Source of the DNA: a virus
Reading direction: 5' to 3' (one strand)
IMG/VR virus record: IMGVR_UViG_3300023443_000076
Span: 1 to 41,567 of that record
DNA length: 41,567 bases
Shown: in pieces, positions 15,179-21,335 of the stretch
Layout: each line of letters starts with the position of its first letter
Numbering within the stretch: position 1 is the stretch's first letter
Translations under genes and position numbers: made by a program
Notes under the pieces: generated by a model
Seen by the model: only the letters and a program-made list of their open reading frames with translations
Told to the model about the DNA's origin: nothing
Database searches by the model: none

Positions 15179-15590
15179 GGAAATTAAGTTCAGAGCTTGG
15201 AGCATTGCACGGTTAGAAATGATCGATATTAGCGAAACTACAAATAAGGCAACAATGGTTTGGTGGCCACAGTTAAGAGCTTGCGAATACGATCGCAATG
15301 GAAAGCAGATAACTATTCCATTGATGCAATATACCGGCCTAAAGGACAAGAACGGAGTGCCCATCTGTCAGGGTGACATTGTAAAAACAACGGCTTTGTC
15401 TAACGATCATCATCAAAGAGGGGCTACCGATGTTCTTATTGTTAAGGAATTTATGGGGAATACCTGTATATGTTTCTCCGGCTGCGACACTGGAATTCCT
15501 TTATACCCGTTCAATGTAAGCCATTGTATCGAAGTAATCGGCAACATTTACGAGCATAAACACCTTCTGGAGAACGGTCATGATGAATAA
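15171..15590 (+). CDS. YopX-family protein
   Basis: The 139-residue protein opens MSREIKFRAWSIARLEMI and contains LMQYTGLKDKNGVPICQGDIV (about residues 58-78) and IEVIGNIYEHKHLL, the three conserved blocks of the YopX family. This is a common phage accessory protein of unknown biochemical role. The start is the ATG at 15171 after AGGAGC; longer in-frame starts lie inside the endonuclease gene. Confidence 0.85.
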   Translation: MSREIKFRAWSIARLEMIDISETTNKATMVWWPQLRACEYDRNGKQITIPLMQYTGLKDKNGVPICQGDIVKTTALSNDHHQRGATDVLIVKEFMGNTCICFSGCDTGIPLYPFNVSHCIEVIGNIYEHKHLLENGHDE

Positions 15591-15705
15591 ATTCGAGATT
15601 TTTGTTATTGGTGCTGCGGTTTTAATAATGTTGTTTTTTGTCGTAGCGTCTATCGTGCTGCCATTTATTAAACTTGAGAAATTCTCGGAGAGTGATGATG
15701 AGTGA
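15580..15705 (+). CDS. Single-pass membrane micropeptide
   Basis: A 41-residue peptide with a strong transmembrane segment (VIGAAVLIMLFFVVASIVLPF) and an acidic end. It starts inside the end of the YopX gene and overlaps the next gene. Unknown role. Confidence 0.5.
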   Translation: MMNKFEIFVIGAAVLIMLFFVVASIVLPFIKLEKFSESDDE

Positions 15706-15907
15706 ATGGATCAGCGTTGAGGATCGGATACCTGAGAAGGCTATGCCTTGCATGGTTTATATAGCTGACCGAGGCTCGGTAATGTTAACCAATTTTAACG
15801 GTGACTTCGCCCTAGTTCGTGTTGGTTATCCAACTGGGTTCAGCGCACACGGAGTAACCCACTGGATGTCCCTCCCAGAACCACCAAGGAGCAAAGACGA
15901 TGAGTAA
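15698..15907 (+). CDS. DUF551-family protein
   Basis: The 69-residue protein has WISVEDRIPEKAMPCMVYI at the start and THWMSLPEPP at the end, the two hallmarks of DUF551. CGGAG lies 7 bases before the chosen ATG; ATG at 15695 is an alternative. Function unknown, common in phage accessory regions. Confidence 0.8.
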   Translation: MSEWISVEDRIPEKAMPCMVYIADRGSVMLTNFNGDFALVRVGYPTGFSAHGVTHWMSLPEPPRSKDDE

Positions 15908-16148
15908 TCCCATGACTTACGCTGAAGAACAAGTGTTAAAAGCTTATCGCAAGGATAAGCCTGCAGTCCCTGGCAACTTGCCACAAGGCAAAAAGGCGAC
16001 AACTAGGATGCTTACGCCGACACCTAAAGAGACTGATGAATATGATCATGCTGTTAGTAAATCTGAGGCGAGAGGGTATGAAAACGATTCAGAGAAATAT
16101 CTTATAGGTCGGTATGAGCATTTGTATACTGACAAAAGGATTGGATAA
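15900..16148 (+). CDS. Hypothetical protein
   Basis: The 82-residue hydrophilic protein (MSNPMTYAEEQVLKAYRKDK...) uses AAGGAG and overlaps the previous gene by 8 bases. It is the last normal-sized gene before the structured RNA stretch. No family was recognised. Confidence 0.5.
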   Translation: MSNPMTYAEEQVLKAYRKDKPAVPGNLPQGKKATTRMLTPTPKETDEYDHAVSKSEARGYENDSEKYLIGRYEHLYTDKRIG

Positions 16149-16155
16149 AAGTTTA

Positions 16156-16238
16156 TGGGAGGCTGGGTGTCAAGACAGGGGGCAATTACCCTCGCATGGC
16201 CAAGCTCAGCGGAGAGGGTAGCTCCTTCTCTCCTCCCA
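16156..16238 (+). ncRNA. Structured RNA domain 1
   Basis: TGGGAGG (16156-16162) pairs with CCTCCCA (16232-16238) to close an 83-nt domain. Inside are possible GGG/CCC and AGCT/AGCT helices. It begins 8 bases after a stop codon and contains no good ORF. Confidence 0.4.
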
Positions 16239-16246
16239 CCTAATTA

Positions 16247-16301
16247 TGGCTGCATGGCGCTTGAACTCGCTCGTCCTCGCGTCCTCTGCAGCCACCTTTT
16301 T
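16247..16301 (+). terminator. Long stem with U-run, terminator or small RNA end
   Basis: A perfect 8-bp stem TGGCTGCA (16247-16254) / TGCAGCCA (16287-16294) is followed by CCTTTTT. The 32-base loop can pair internally (GCG/CGC). It would end a transcript carrying domain 1, or partly terminate the early operon. Confidence 0.5.
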
Positions 16302-16318
16302 AACATAAGGAGTAACGT

Positions 16319-16387
16319 ATGAGCTGGGCAGAGAGTTTTGCAATAGTGGGATTAGCAGTTGTAGTTTTACTTTTTCAGTTGGTATAA
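16319..16387 (+). CDS. Membrane micropeptide 1
   Basis: A 22-residue peptide with one transmembrane segment (FAIVGLAVVVLLFQLV) behind AAGGAG. The sequence ATAAGGAGTA before it recurs before the next micropeptide, so it looks like an inserted unit with a duplicated ribosome site. Confidence 0.45.
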   Translation: MSWAESFAIVGLAVVVLLFQLV

Positions 16388-16396
16388 GGAGTATGT

Positions 16397-16474
16397 ATGA
16401 GCATTACATTAAAAGTTCTTGTAGCATTATCACCGGCATTGTTTGGACTATTCTTGGTACTGACATTCGGGTAA
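16397..16474 (+). CDS. Membrane micropeptide 2
   Basis: A 25-residue peptide (MSITLKVLVALSPALFGLFL...) with one transmembrane segment. AAGGAG stands 5 bases upstream of the ATG at 16397. The overlapping 62-residue frame from 16393 has poor spacing and runs through the structured RNA, so it is not accepted. Confidence 0.45.
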   Translation: MSITLKVLVALSPALFGLFLVLTFG

Positions 16475-16481
16475 AGGTTTT

Positions 16482-16563
16482 GGCTGTTGCGGCGTGGAAG
16501 AGGCTGATCCTTAGTAGGTCTAATGACACGCAGGCTGACCGGCTTTTCGCAGCAGCCTTTTTT
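16482..16563 (+). ncRNA. Structured RNA domain 2 with terminator-like end
   Basis: GGCTGTTGCG (16482-16491) pairs fully with CGCAGCAGCC (16548-16557), counting one G-U pair, and is followed by six T. Within the 56-nt interior GCGTG (16492-16496) pairs with CACGC (16527-16531), stacking directly on the first stem. It is too elaborate for a simple terminator and may be a small RNA ending in its own terminator. Confidence 0.55.
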
Positions 16564-16572
16564 AATAATAGT

Positions 16573-16731
16573 CTGTATTGAGTGTATATGTGGTGGTGTT
16601 AGTGTTGTTTGGTTGATATGACTTGGCAAGTCGGCTGTGCTATAGCGAATGTCCATGAATGGTAGCCAACAGGATAGACAGCCCCTCCAAACTCGGCCGC
16701 ACTGGCGCCCCTTCATATACATTCAATACAG
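16573..16731 (+). ncRNA. 159-nt structured RNA closed by an 18-bp stem
   Basis: CTGTATTGAGTGTATATG (16573-16590) pairs along its whole length with 16714-16731, the only non-Watson-Crick pair being a G-U that works on the + strand only. Nested inside are AGTG/CACT (16601-16604, 16700-16703), GTTTGG/CCAAAC (16607-16612, 16687-16692), the hairpin GACTT-GGC-AAGTC (16620-16632) and an arm GGCTGT-G-CTAT / ATAG-ACAGCC (16633-16643, 16674-16683) with one bulge. No good ORF is present. It matches no RNA class I know. Confidence 0.65.
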
Positions 16732-16760
16732 ATTAAGGAATTAAACTAGAGGAATGAATG

Positions 16761-16937
16761 ATGGCAACTACACCAGAAGAATTTTATAAGCAAATGCATG
16801 AATTACATGAAAGGTTTGACGGAGATGAAGAGGTGGCGCATGTAATGATGGATCGCTTGATAGGAGAGGTTCTTGTGGAGCTTGGCTATCAAGAAGGAAT
16901 AGATGTCTTTCGTAATCAAGCCAAATGGTATGCGTAA
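16761..16937 (+). CDS. Hypothetical protein, related to gene at 21943
   Basis: The 58-residue protein (MATTPEEFYKQMHELHERFD...) ends GYQEGIDVFRNQAKWYA. The gene at 21943-22119 encodes exactly the same length and ends GYKGVVKAWTDCSQKVGFWYA, so they are distant paralogues of a small phage family. AGAGGA stands 7 bases before the ATG at 16761. Confidence 0.55.
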   Translation: MATTPEEFYKQMHELHERFDGDEEVAHVMMDRLIGEVLVELGYQEGIDVFRNQAKWYA

Positions 16938-16960
16938 TAATTAAATCATAGGAATAAGTA

Positions 16961-17281
16961 ATGTCAAAACGACTAGTGGTAAAAACCGGTACTTACATTA
17001 AAGACGGGCAGGAGAAGGGAGAATATACACGCTTGGGTGTAATGATGGACGGAGATAACGGCCCTTATCTGCTGCTTGACCCATGTGTGAATTTGGCAGG
17101 CTGTTTGACTAAACAAAACATGATGAATCACGGTAAGGGCGGCAAGCCGCGATCTAGCCTAATGGTAAGTGTATTTGAAGAGGATGGACAGCAGCAGCGC
17201 CCACAAGCTCCGCAACAAGCAAGACCAGACCCACAAGCACCTCCGGCAGGCGATTTCCCAAACGATCCAATTCCATTTTGA
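16961..17281 (+). CDS. SSB-like single-stranded DNA-binding protein
   Basis: The 106-residue protein has a beta-rich N-terminal part (VVKTGTYIKDGQEKGEYTRL, GPYLLLDPCVNLAGCL), a Gln/Pro-rich linker (about residues 77-93) and an acidic tip DFPNDPIPF that closely resembles the SSB C-terminal tail that recruits partner proteins. It likely coats ssDNA for the ERF protein. Two palindromes follow its stop. Confidence 0.75.
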   Translation: MSKRLVVKTGTYIKDGQEKGEYTRLGVMMDGDNGPYLLLDPCVNLAGCLTKQNMMNHGKGGKPRSSLMVSVFEEDGQQQRPQAPQQARPDPQAPPAGDFPNDPIPF

Positions 17282-17287
17282 GAGGCT

Positions 17288-17320
17288 GTTCATTAATAAT
17301 GAACATTCATTATTAGTGAA
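17288..17320. promoter_or_regulatory. Two tandem palindromes, possible operator
   Basis: GTTCATTAATAATGAAC (17288-17304) is a perfect 17-bp palindrome, followed directly by the near-palindrome TTCATTATTAGTGAA (17306-17320). They precede linker B and have no T-run, so an operator for a dimeric regulator is more likely than a terminator. Confidence 0.45.
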
Positions 17321-17330
17321 CGATGATTCA

Positions 17331-17383
17331 TAACGTTTGAATTGAAGGGCTGCGTAGCAGTCCACTACGAATGATTTGTTATA
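17331..17383 (+). repeat. Linker B, right copy (53 bp)
   Basis: Inverted copy of 7645-7697 with one difference (A/G at position 16). It has the same TAAC/GTTA ends and GGGCTGC-GTA-GCAGTCC hairpin. It precedes the gene at 17407, which takes the place held by a membrane protein in the other operon. Confidence 0.93.
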
Positions 17384-17406
17384 TTACTGTTATGGAGGAT
17401 AGGTAA

Positions 17407-17598
17407 ATGTTAAACGGGTTAAAAGTAAAAATTGGTGAAGTAGTAAGATTTTCGATGTTTGAAAACTGGACATTTAAGAAAGATAGTGAGCATAAAATAA
17501 CTGATGTAAGCGAAATGGACAAACACGGATGGTTTGATATTAAAGTTGAAGGCTATAGAGGCTGGCATTGCTGCTTGCATTTTAGCCAGATCAAGTAA
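17407..17598 (+). CDS. Hypothetical protein between linkers B and A
   Basis: The 63-residue protein (MLNGLKVKIGEVVRFSMFEN...) looks like a small beta-barrel-type protein. A GGAGGATAGG ribosome site precedes it. Its stop is immediately followed by linker A. Unrelated in sequence to the membrane protein in the equivalent place at 7456-7623. Confidence 0.5.
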   Translation: MLNGLKVKIGEVVRFSMFENWTFKKDSEHKITDVSEMDKHGWFDIKVEGYRGWHCCLHFSQIK

Positions 17599-17599
17599 T

Positions 17600-17681
17600 A
17601 TAACACCAAGGATAAGGAGCCCGAAGGGTCTTTTTATCCGACTGTTATATAAGTGATTAATGATAAGGAGCAGGTATGAAA
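17600..17681 (+). repeat. Linker A, right copy (82 bp)
   Basis: Identical, in inverse orientation, to 7378-7459. Perfect conservation, including the hairpin, the 3' spacer, the ribosome site and the ATG with two more bases, while the genes on both sides differ, points to recent exchange or selection on the whole element. Confidence 0.95.
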
Positions 17682-17867
17682 ATCAATCAAAACCCACAAT
17701 TTCAACCAATAACCATAACCTTTGAGACAGCGGAAGAAGCCGATCTATTTTGGGGGTTCGTTAGTGGCGGATCGGGCAAATTAAACGCGGATGAAAATGA
17801 GCAACTAGACGGGCTGAGAAACGATATTTCAAACTGGTTTAGTAATCAGGCTCAGCTAGGCGGATAG
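17676..17867 (+). CDS. Hypothetical phage protein
   Basis: The 63-residue protein (MKINQNPQFQPITITFETAE...) continues EEADLFWGFVSGGSGKL, a pattern seen in small phage proteins of unknown role. Its ribosome site and ATG belong to linker A. Confidence 0.55.
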   Translation: MKINQNPQFQPITITFETAEEADLFWGFVSGGSGKLNADENEQLDGLRNDISNWFSNQAQLGG

Positions 17868-17869
17868 CT

Positions 17870-18058
17870 ATGAGCAGTCAATACCGGATCAGATACGGAG
17901 AACATTTTGCCAAGCCAAAGGGCGAGGCTCCTGATTATGCCTTGTGTTGTGCTGAAGTGTGGCGAGACTGCGTGCCTAAGCAGTGTACGAAGGAAAGAGG
18001 TCATGGCCCTGATAAGGCGTATTGCAAAAAGTGTGCTAAAGGCTTGGAGGAGGAGTGA
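17870..18058 (+). CDS. Small Cys-rich protein
   Basis: The 62-residue protein has CCAEVWRDC and CTKERGHG...YCKKCAKG, enough Cys/His for a zinc site. It ends EEE, whose codons serve as ribosome site for the next gene (TGATG overlap). Confidence 0.5.
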   Translation: MSSQYRIRYGEHFAKPKGEAPDYALCCAEVWRDCVPKQCTKERGHGPDKAYCKKCAKGLEEE

Positions 18059-18330
18059 TGAGTGAATTTGGTCAAAGACAATTAGCTAACCAAGCAATTG
18101 ATGAATTAATCGAAAGTAACTCTAGGATCTGGTATTTAGAATCAATGCTTGTTGAATGGTATGAACAGCAAGCACATAAAGCTAGGCGAGGAAACGCGCC
18201 GGGGCATGGGCACGATGTCACAGGTGTTTGGGGCTCAGATAACGGGATTCTTGCTGGTCAGAAATGTGCTGAGTGCGCCTTGTGGTCCGAGGCAGAGCGA
18301 TTATATAAGCACGGGTATATGGAGGAGTAA
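18058..18330 (+). CDS. Hypothetical protein with Cys/His cluster
   Basis: The 90-residue protein has a helical N-terminal half, then RRGNAPGHGHDVTGVWGSD and QKCAECALWSEAERLYK. The ATG at 18058 overlaps the previous stop; the GTG at 18055 is rejected. No family was recognised. Confidence 0.5.
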   Translation: MSEFGQRQLANQAIDELIESNSRIWYLESMLVEWYEQQAHKARRGNAPGHGHDVTGVWGSDNGILAGQKCAECALWSEAERLYKHGYMEE

Positions 18331-18788
18331 TGGAAGGCGACTTTTTCATAATTCGAACTGATGAGCAAAAGGCTAATGCTGCTGCTGCGGTAGCGACAGT
18401 AGCTGTATCTGATACAAAGCCTGTCAGCGTCAAAATTCAGCCTTACAGCGAGAAGCGCAGGGCAGCACAGAATCGGCTATCCCATTTATGGTATGGTGAA
18501 ATCTCTTTGCAGGGCGGCGAGTACACAGCCGATGAGATTCATCAGATCAGCAAACTCCGATACGGCATTCCTATTCTTCGTCAAGATGAAGATTTCGAGG
18601 CTTACTGGCAGAAGGTCGCGCCCATGTTCCCAACCTATGAACAGCAGCTTGAAGAGTTAATGCCCAGAACGCCAGTGACCTCGATTATGACCACTAAGCA
18701 GATGAGCCAATACTTATCAGATGTGTGCCGGTCTGCGTCGATGAAATACCAGTTAACCGATCCATCATTGTTAGGGCTAGAATTATGA
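18330..18788 (+). CDS. NinB-family recombination protein
   Basis: The 152-residue protein resembles lambda NinB (Orf), which binds SSB-coated DNA and helps recombination. The diagnostic block is PYSEKRRAAQNRLSHLWYGE (about residues 38-57), with TADEIHQISKLRYGIPIL and MTTKQMSQYLSDV later. Its TGA overlaps the next start. Together with ERF, SSB-like and NinG-like genes it forms a recombination module. Confidence 0.85.
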   Translation: MEGDFFIIRTDEQKANAAAAVATVAVSDTKPVSVKIQPYSEKRRAAQNRLSHLWYGEISLQGGEYTADEIHQISKLRYGIPILRQDEDFEAYWQKVAPMFPTYEQQLEELMPRTPVTSIMTTKQMSQYLSDVCRSASMKYQLTDPSLLGLEL

Positions 18789-18994
18789 GCGATCCAGTAA
18801 ACCATCCTAAACATTACACAGAACATCCGAGCGGAGTAGAGTGTATCCAAGTTGCTGAACATATGGGATATTGCTTAGGTAATGCAGTGAAGTATATCTG
18901 GCGTTGTGACTTGAAACTGGACGCAGTGGAAGATTTAAAAAAAGCCGTTTGGTACATCGAGCGTGAAATTGCAAAGAGAGAGGCACAGGGGTGA
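18785..18994 (+). CDS. DUF3310-family protein
   Basis: The 69-residue protein reads DPVNHPKHYTEHPSGVECIQ then GNAVKYIWRCDLKLDAVEDL and KKAVWYIEREI, the complete DUF3310 signature found in many phages (often called nucleotide kinase-like without proof). It starts in an ATGA overlap. Confidence 0.88.
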   Translation: MSDPVNHPKHYTEHPSGVECIQVAEHMGYCLGNAVKYIWRCDLKLDAVEDLKKAVWYIEREIAKREAQG

Positions 18995-19434
18995 GTAAAT
19001 ATCATGGCGGTGTCAAGAAAGATAAAACCGACACTGCTTTTTCTAACCTAGTGAGATGGCGGGCTAATTGGAAGTGTGAGCGGTGTGGTGAAGATTGGAT
19101 TCACGACCAAAGCAGGTTGCATTGCTCCCATGTATTCGGCAGGCGGCACAAGTCGGTTAGATGGCATCCAGATAACGCCCATGCTCATTGTTATAAGTGC
19201 CACGATGAGTTTACTAAAGAGCCAATGCTACACGCCGAGTGGGTAATGGCGCAGATAGGACAGAGTAAATACGAAGTGCTAAAACTTAGGGCGATGACTC
19301 CCTACAAATTCTGCGCTTACGAAAAAGAATTACTACATAAACACTATTTGCAAGAGATAAAACGCATGAGGTCGATTCGCGCTACGGGGTCTAATGAGCG
19401 GATCGAGTTTACGGTTACAGACGGATACAGTTGA
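18991..19434 (+). CDS. NinG-like HNH recombination protein
   Basis: The 147-residue protein has CERCGEDW (about residues 28-35), LHCSHVFGRRHKSVRWHPDN and AHCYKCHDEFTKEP, matching NinG-type zinc/HNH proteins of lambdoid phages. It starts at a GTG overlapping the DUF3310 stop. It probably acts with NinB in recombination. Confidence 0.75.
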   Translation: MSKYHGGVKKDKTDTAFSNLVRWRANWKCERCGEDWIHDQSRLHCSHVFGRRHKSVRWHPDNAHAHCYKCHDEFTKEPMLHAEWVMAQIGQSKYEVLKLRAMTPYKFCAYEKELLHKHYLQEIKRMRSIRATGSNERIEFTVTDGYS

Positions 19435-19452
19435 AACTCAGAGGGCGTTGAG

Positions 19453-19701
19453 ATGCTAGATGAACATAAAGCTAGACACTATGTAAAACTGGCCGAGGGA
19501 CTAGGGCTAATAGACGATGCTGATAAGCTGTGGGGGTTATACAACTCAGTCATGTGGCATGGCGCCAATCCTTTGAAAGCCCAGCTTGAGTTGGATGGAG
19601 TTTATGAGATTATTGATGAATGTATCGAGGCCATTAGAACCCCGCCAACAGAAGAAGAAGTAGCGCGTAAACATCCTGGATTCTGTGAGGGGTGTGATTA
19701 A
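19453..19701 (+). CDS. Hypothetical protein
   Basis: The 82-residue helical protein (MLDEHKARHYVKLAEGLGLI...) ends HPGFCEGCD. It lies between the NinG-like and phosphoesterase genes. No family was recognised. Confidence 0.5.
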   Translation: MLDEHKARHYVKLAEGLGLIDDADKLWGLYNSVMWHGANPLKAQLELDGVYEIIDECIEAIRTPPTEEEVARKHPGFCEGCD

Positions 19702-19702
19702 T

Positions 19703-20533
19703 ATGCGAGTACATCTTATTATTCCCGATACCCAAGTAAAACCTGATGTTCCATTAGATCATCTGGAATGGATAGGAAGGTACATCGTGGATTACAAACC
19801 AGATGTGGTAGTTCACTTAGGTGATCATGCTGATATGCCTAGCTTATCGAAGTACGACGAGGGGAAGCGGTCGTTTGAGGGGAGGCGGTATATCTCTGAT
19901 ATTGACGCGGCCATTAGGGGAATGAAAACCCTATTGGGTCCGATGGAGTGGTTCAACCACAAACAAAGTCAGGTGAAGCACAAACAATATAAACCAGAAA
20001 TGCACCTTACTATGGGCAACCATGAGGACAGGATCACAAGAGCCATTGAGGATGATGCAAAGCTGGACGGAGTGCTGGGCTTGCACAGCTTAGAATATGA
20101 ATGGTTCGGTTGGACTGTTCACGACTTCTTGAAAATTGCAAAGATAGACGGCGTTCACTATTCGCATTATTTCTATAACATGAATTCAGGCAGGCCTATC
20201 GGCGGGACATGTGATAACAGACTGAGAAATTTAGGCTTCACCTTCACCCAAGGACATGAGCAGGGGAAGAGAATAGGCTCTATTGAGCGTAATAACGGCG
20301 ATGTGCATAGAGGGTTAGTAGTGGGTGCATGTTATTTGCATGACGAAAAGTATAAGGGACCACAAGGTAATGGGCATTGGCGCGGGATTATAGTGAAGCA
20401 TGAAGTAGAAAACGGTAACTATGATTTAATGGAGGTTTCGCTTGATTTCTTGTGCCGAAAATATGAGCAGATGCGGCTAAAAGATTTCCTTAGTGAAAAA
20501 TATCCTGAACTAGATACAGTCCTAAAACTGTAG
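19703..20533 (+). CDS. Calcineurin-like metallophosphoesterase
   Basis: The 276-residue protein carries the metal-site motifs in order: PDTQVK (about residues 8-13), LGDHADM (about 43-49), MGNHEDR (about 107-113), HYSHYF (about 153-158) and a final GHEQGK (about 186). Such phage enzymes hydrolyse nucleic-acid or nucleotide phosphoesters; the substrate here is unknown. The ATG at 19703 follows GAGGGGTG. It is the last gene before a promoter-containing gap. Confidence 0.85.
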   Translation: MRVHLIIPDTQVKPDVPLDHLEWIGRYIVDYKPDVVVHLGDHADMPSLSKYDEGKRSFEGRRYISDIDAAIRGMKTLLGPMEWFNHKQSQVKHKQYKPEMHLTMGNHEDRITRAIEDDAKLDGVLGLHSLEYEWFGWTVHDFLKIAKIDGVHYSHYFYNMNSGRPIGGTCDNRLRNLGFTFTQGHEQGKRIGSIERNNGDVHRGLVVGACYLHDEKYKGPQGNGHWRGIIVKHEVENGNYDLMEVSLDFLCRKYEQMRLKDFLSEKYPELDTVLKL

Positions 20534-20586
20534 GGATAGTCAGAGGATATGTGATTCGTAGGTGGTTCACTAAAAGAACTGAGTAA

Positions 20587-20617
20587 TTTACAAAAAAGAT
20601 TAAAGCTGCTGTATAAT
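20587..20617 (+). promoter_or_regulatory. Candidate sigma70 promoter for the 20.6-22.6 kb genes and perhaps the packaging genes
   Basis: A consensus TATAAT (20612-20617) has TTTACA (20587-20592) at 19 bases or TTACAA at 18. It lies in the 121-base gap after the phosphoesterase gene and before a run of closely spaced genes that leads into the terminase. Confidence 0.55.
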
Positions 20618-20654
20618 AAGTATCTGCTAGTTTAAATATAAGGGGTGATTCCTA

Positions 20655-20834
20655 ATGGCTAAGGCAAAACCAAAGACCAAGAAGGCTAAGGCTGCAAAAG
20701 TTAAAAAGGTGCTAGGCGAATTCAAGAGAGGCAAGCTCAAGAGCAGCGCAGGGAAAAAGGTGACTAGCAGGAAACAAGCCCAAGCAATTGCACTCAGCGA
20801 AGCTGGGTTAAGCAAGAAGAGGAAGAAGAAATGA
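20655..20834 (+). CDS. DUF6496-like basic protein
   Basis: The 59-residue protein has a Lys/Ala-rich start, then GEFKRGKLKSSAGKKVTSRK and QAIALSEAG, a pattern known from a small basic protein family in phages and bacteria, and a KKRKKK end. Nucleic acid binding is likely from composition. A GGGGTGA site precedes it and its stop overlaps the next ATG. Confidence 0.65.
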   Translation: MAKAKPKTKKAKAAKVKKVLGEFKRGKLKSSAGKKVTSRKQAQAIALSEAGLSKKRKKK

Positions 20835-20998
20835 TCATTGAAGACTGGATTGTATATTGTCCTATATGCGGGAGAGATATAGAGGCCAGCAACAGAGAAG
20901 AAGTGAAATTAGGAATGGATGATGCGTATATATTCGTCCATGATGACACTGCTCACGAAGACGTAGACATAGAAACCCTGGCGAATGATATTAATTAA
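20831..20998 (+). CDS. Small acidic protein with CxxC
   Basis: The 55-residue protein starts MIIEDWIVYCPICGRDIEAS, with one zinc-knuckle half, and ends in a very acidic segment (HEDVDIETLANDIN). ATGA overlap with the preceding gene. Confidence 0.45.
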   Translation: MIIEDWIVYCPICGRDIEASNREEVKLGMDDAYIFVHDDTAHEDVDIETLANDIN

Positions 20999-21009
20999 AG
21001 GACTGAATG

Positions 21010-21150
21010 ATGATTAAAAAGATTATCGACTGGATCTCTTCACACAGATATATATTCGGGATGAGCCCAAAAGGGTGGAATGACGAAAAAGAGGCTGAGT
21101 ATCAAGAATGGGCAAGAACCCAAGGCGATATAAGAGGTTGGTACAAATAG
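21010..21150 (+). CDS. Hypothetical small protein
   Basis: A 46-residue protein (MIKKIIDWISSHRYIFGMSP...) ending GDIRGWYK. It lacks a strong ribosome site, so confidence is limited. Confidence 0.4.
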   Translation: MIKKIIDWISSHRYIFGMSPKGWNDEKEAEYQEWARTQGDIRGWYK

Positions 21151-21186
21151 TAAATACCCATAAACAAACACTATAGAGTTGATGAT

Positions 21187-21333
21187 ATGTCGAAGCCAAA
21201 AGTAAAAGCAGGTAGATATCCAAAAAGTCCTAAGCTTAGGGAGCAGATGAAGCGTGACGCTGAAAAGAATGACAAGAAAGCAAAACCTACTTTCTGCACA
21301 GCTAAAAACATGAAAGAACTACTAGAGAGTTGA
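21187..21333 (+). CDS. Small basic protein
   Basis: A 48-residue Lys-rich protein (MSKPKVKAGRYPKSPKLREQ...). It is bracketed by related linkers, CTATAGAGTTGATGAT before and CTAGAGAGTTGATG after, as if inserted by duplication of the linker. Confidence 0.45.
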   Translation: MSKPKVKAGRYPKSPKLREQMKRDAEKNDKKAKPTFCTAKNMKELLES

Positions 21334-21335
21334 TG

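Noticed and set aside
16241-16310. Possible tRNA (acceptor-like stem GGCTGCA/TGCAGCC)
   Set aside because: Only 46 bases from end to end, no T-loop motif and no anticodon arm; fits a terminator-like hairpin better.
16393-16581. 62-residue frame at 16393
   Set aside because: Ribosome site is one base from this ATG, and the frame runs through the stem of a structured RNA; the 25-residue frame at 16397 fits better.
16573-16731. Retron msr-msd RNA or diversity-generating template
   Set aside because: The end complementarity is suggestive, but no reverse transcriptase frame or variable-repeat partner was found anywhere.
7378-17681. Insertion sequence or transposon bounded by inverted repeats
   Set aside because: No transposase, no target duplication; the repeats are gene-linked linkers inside operons.
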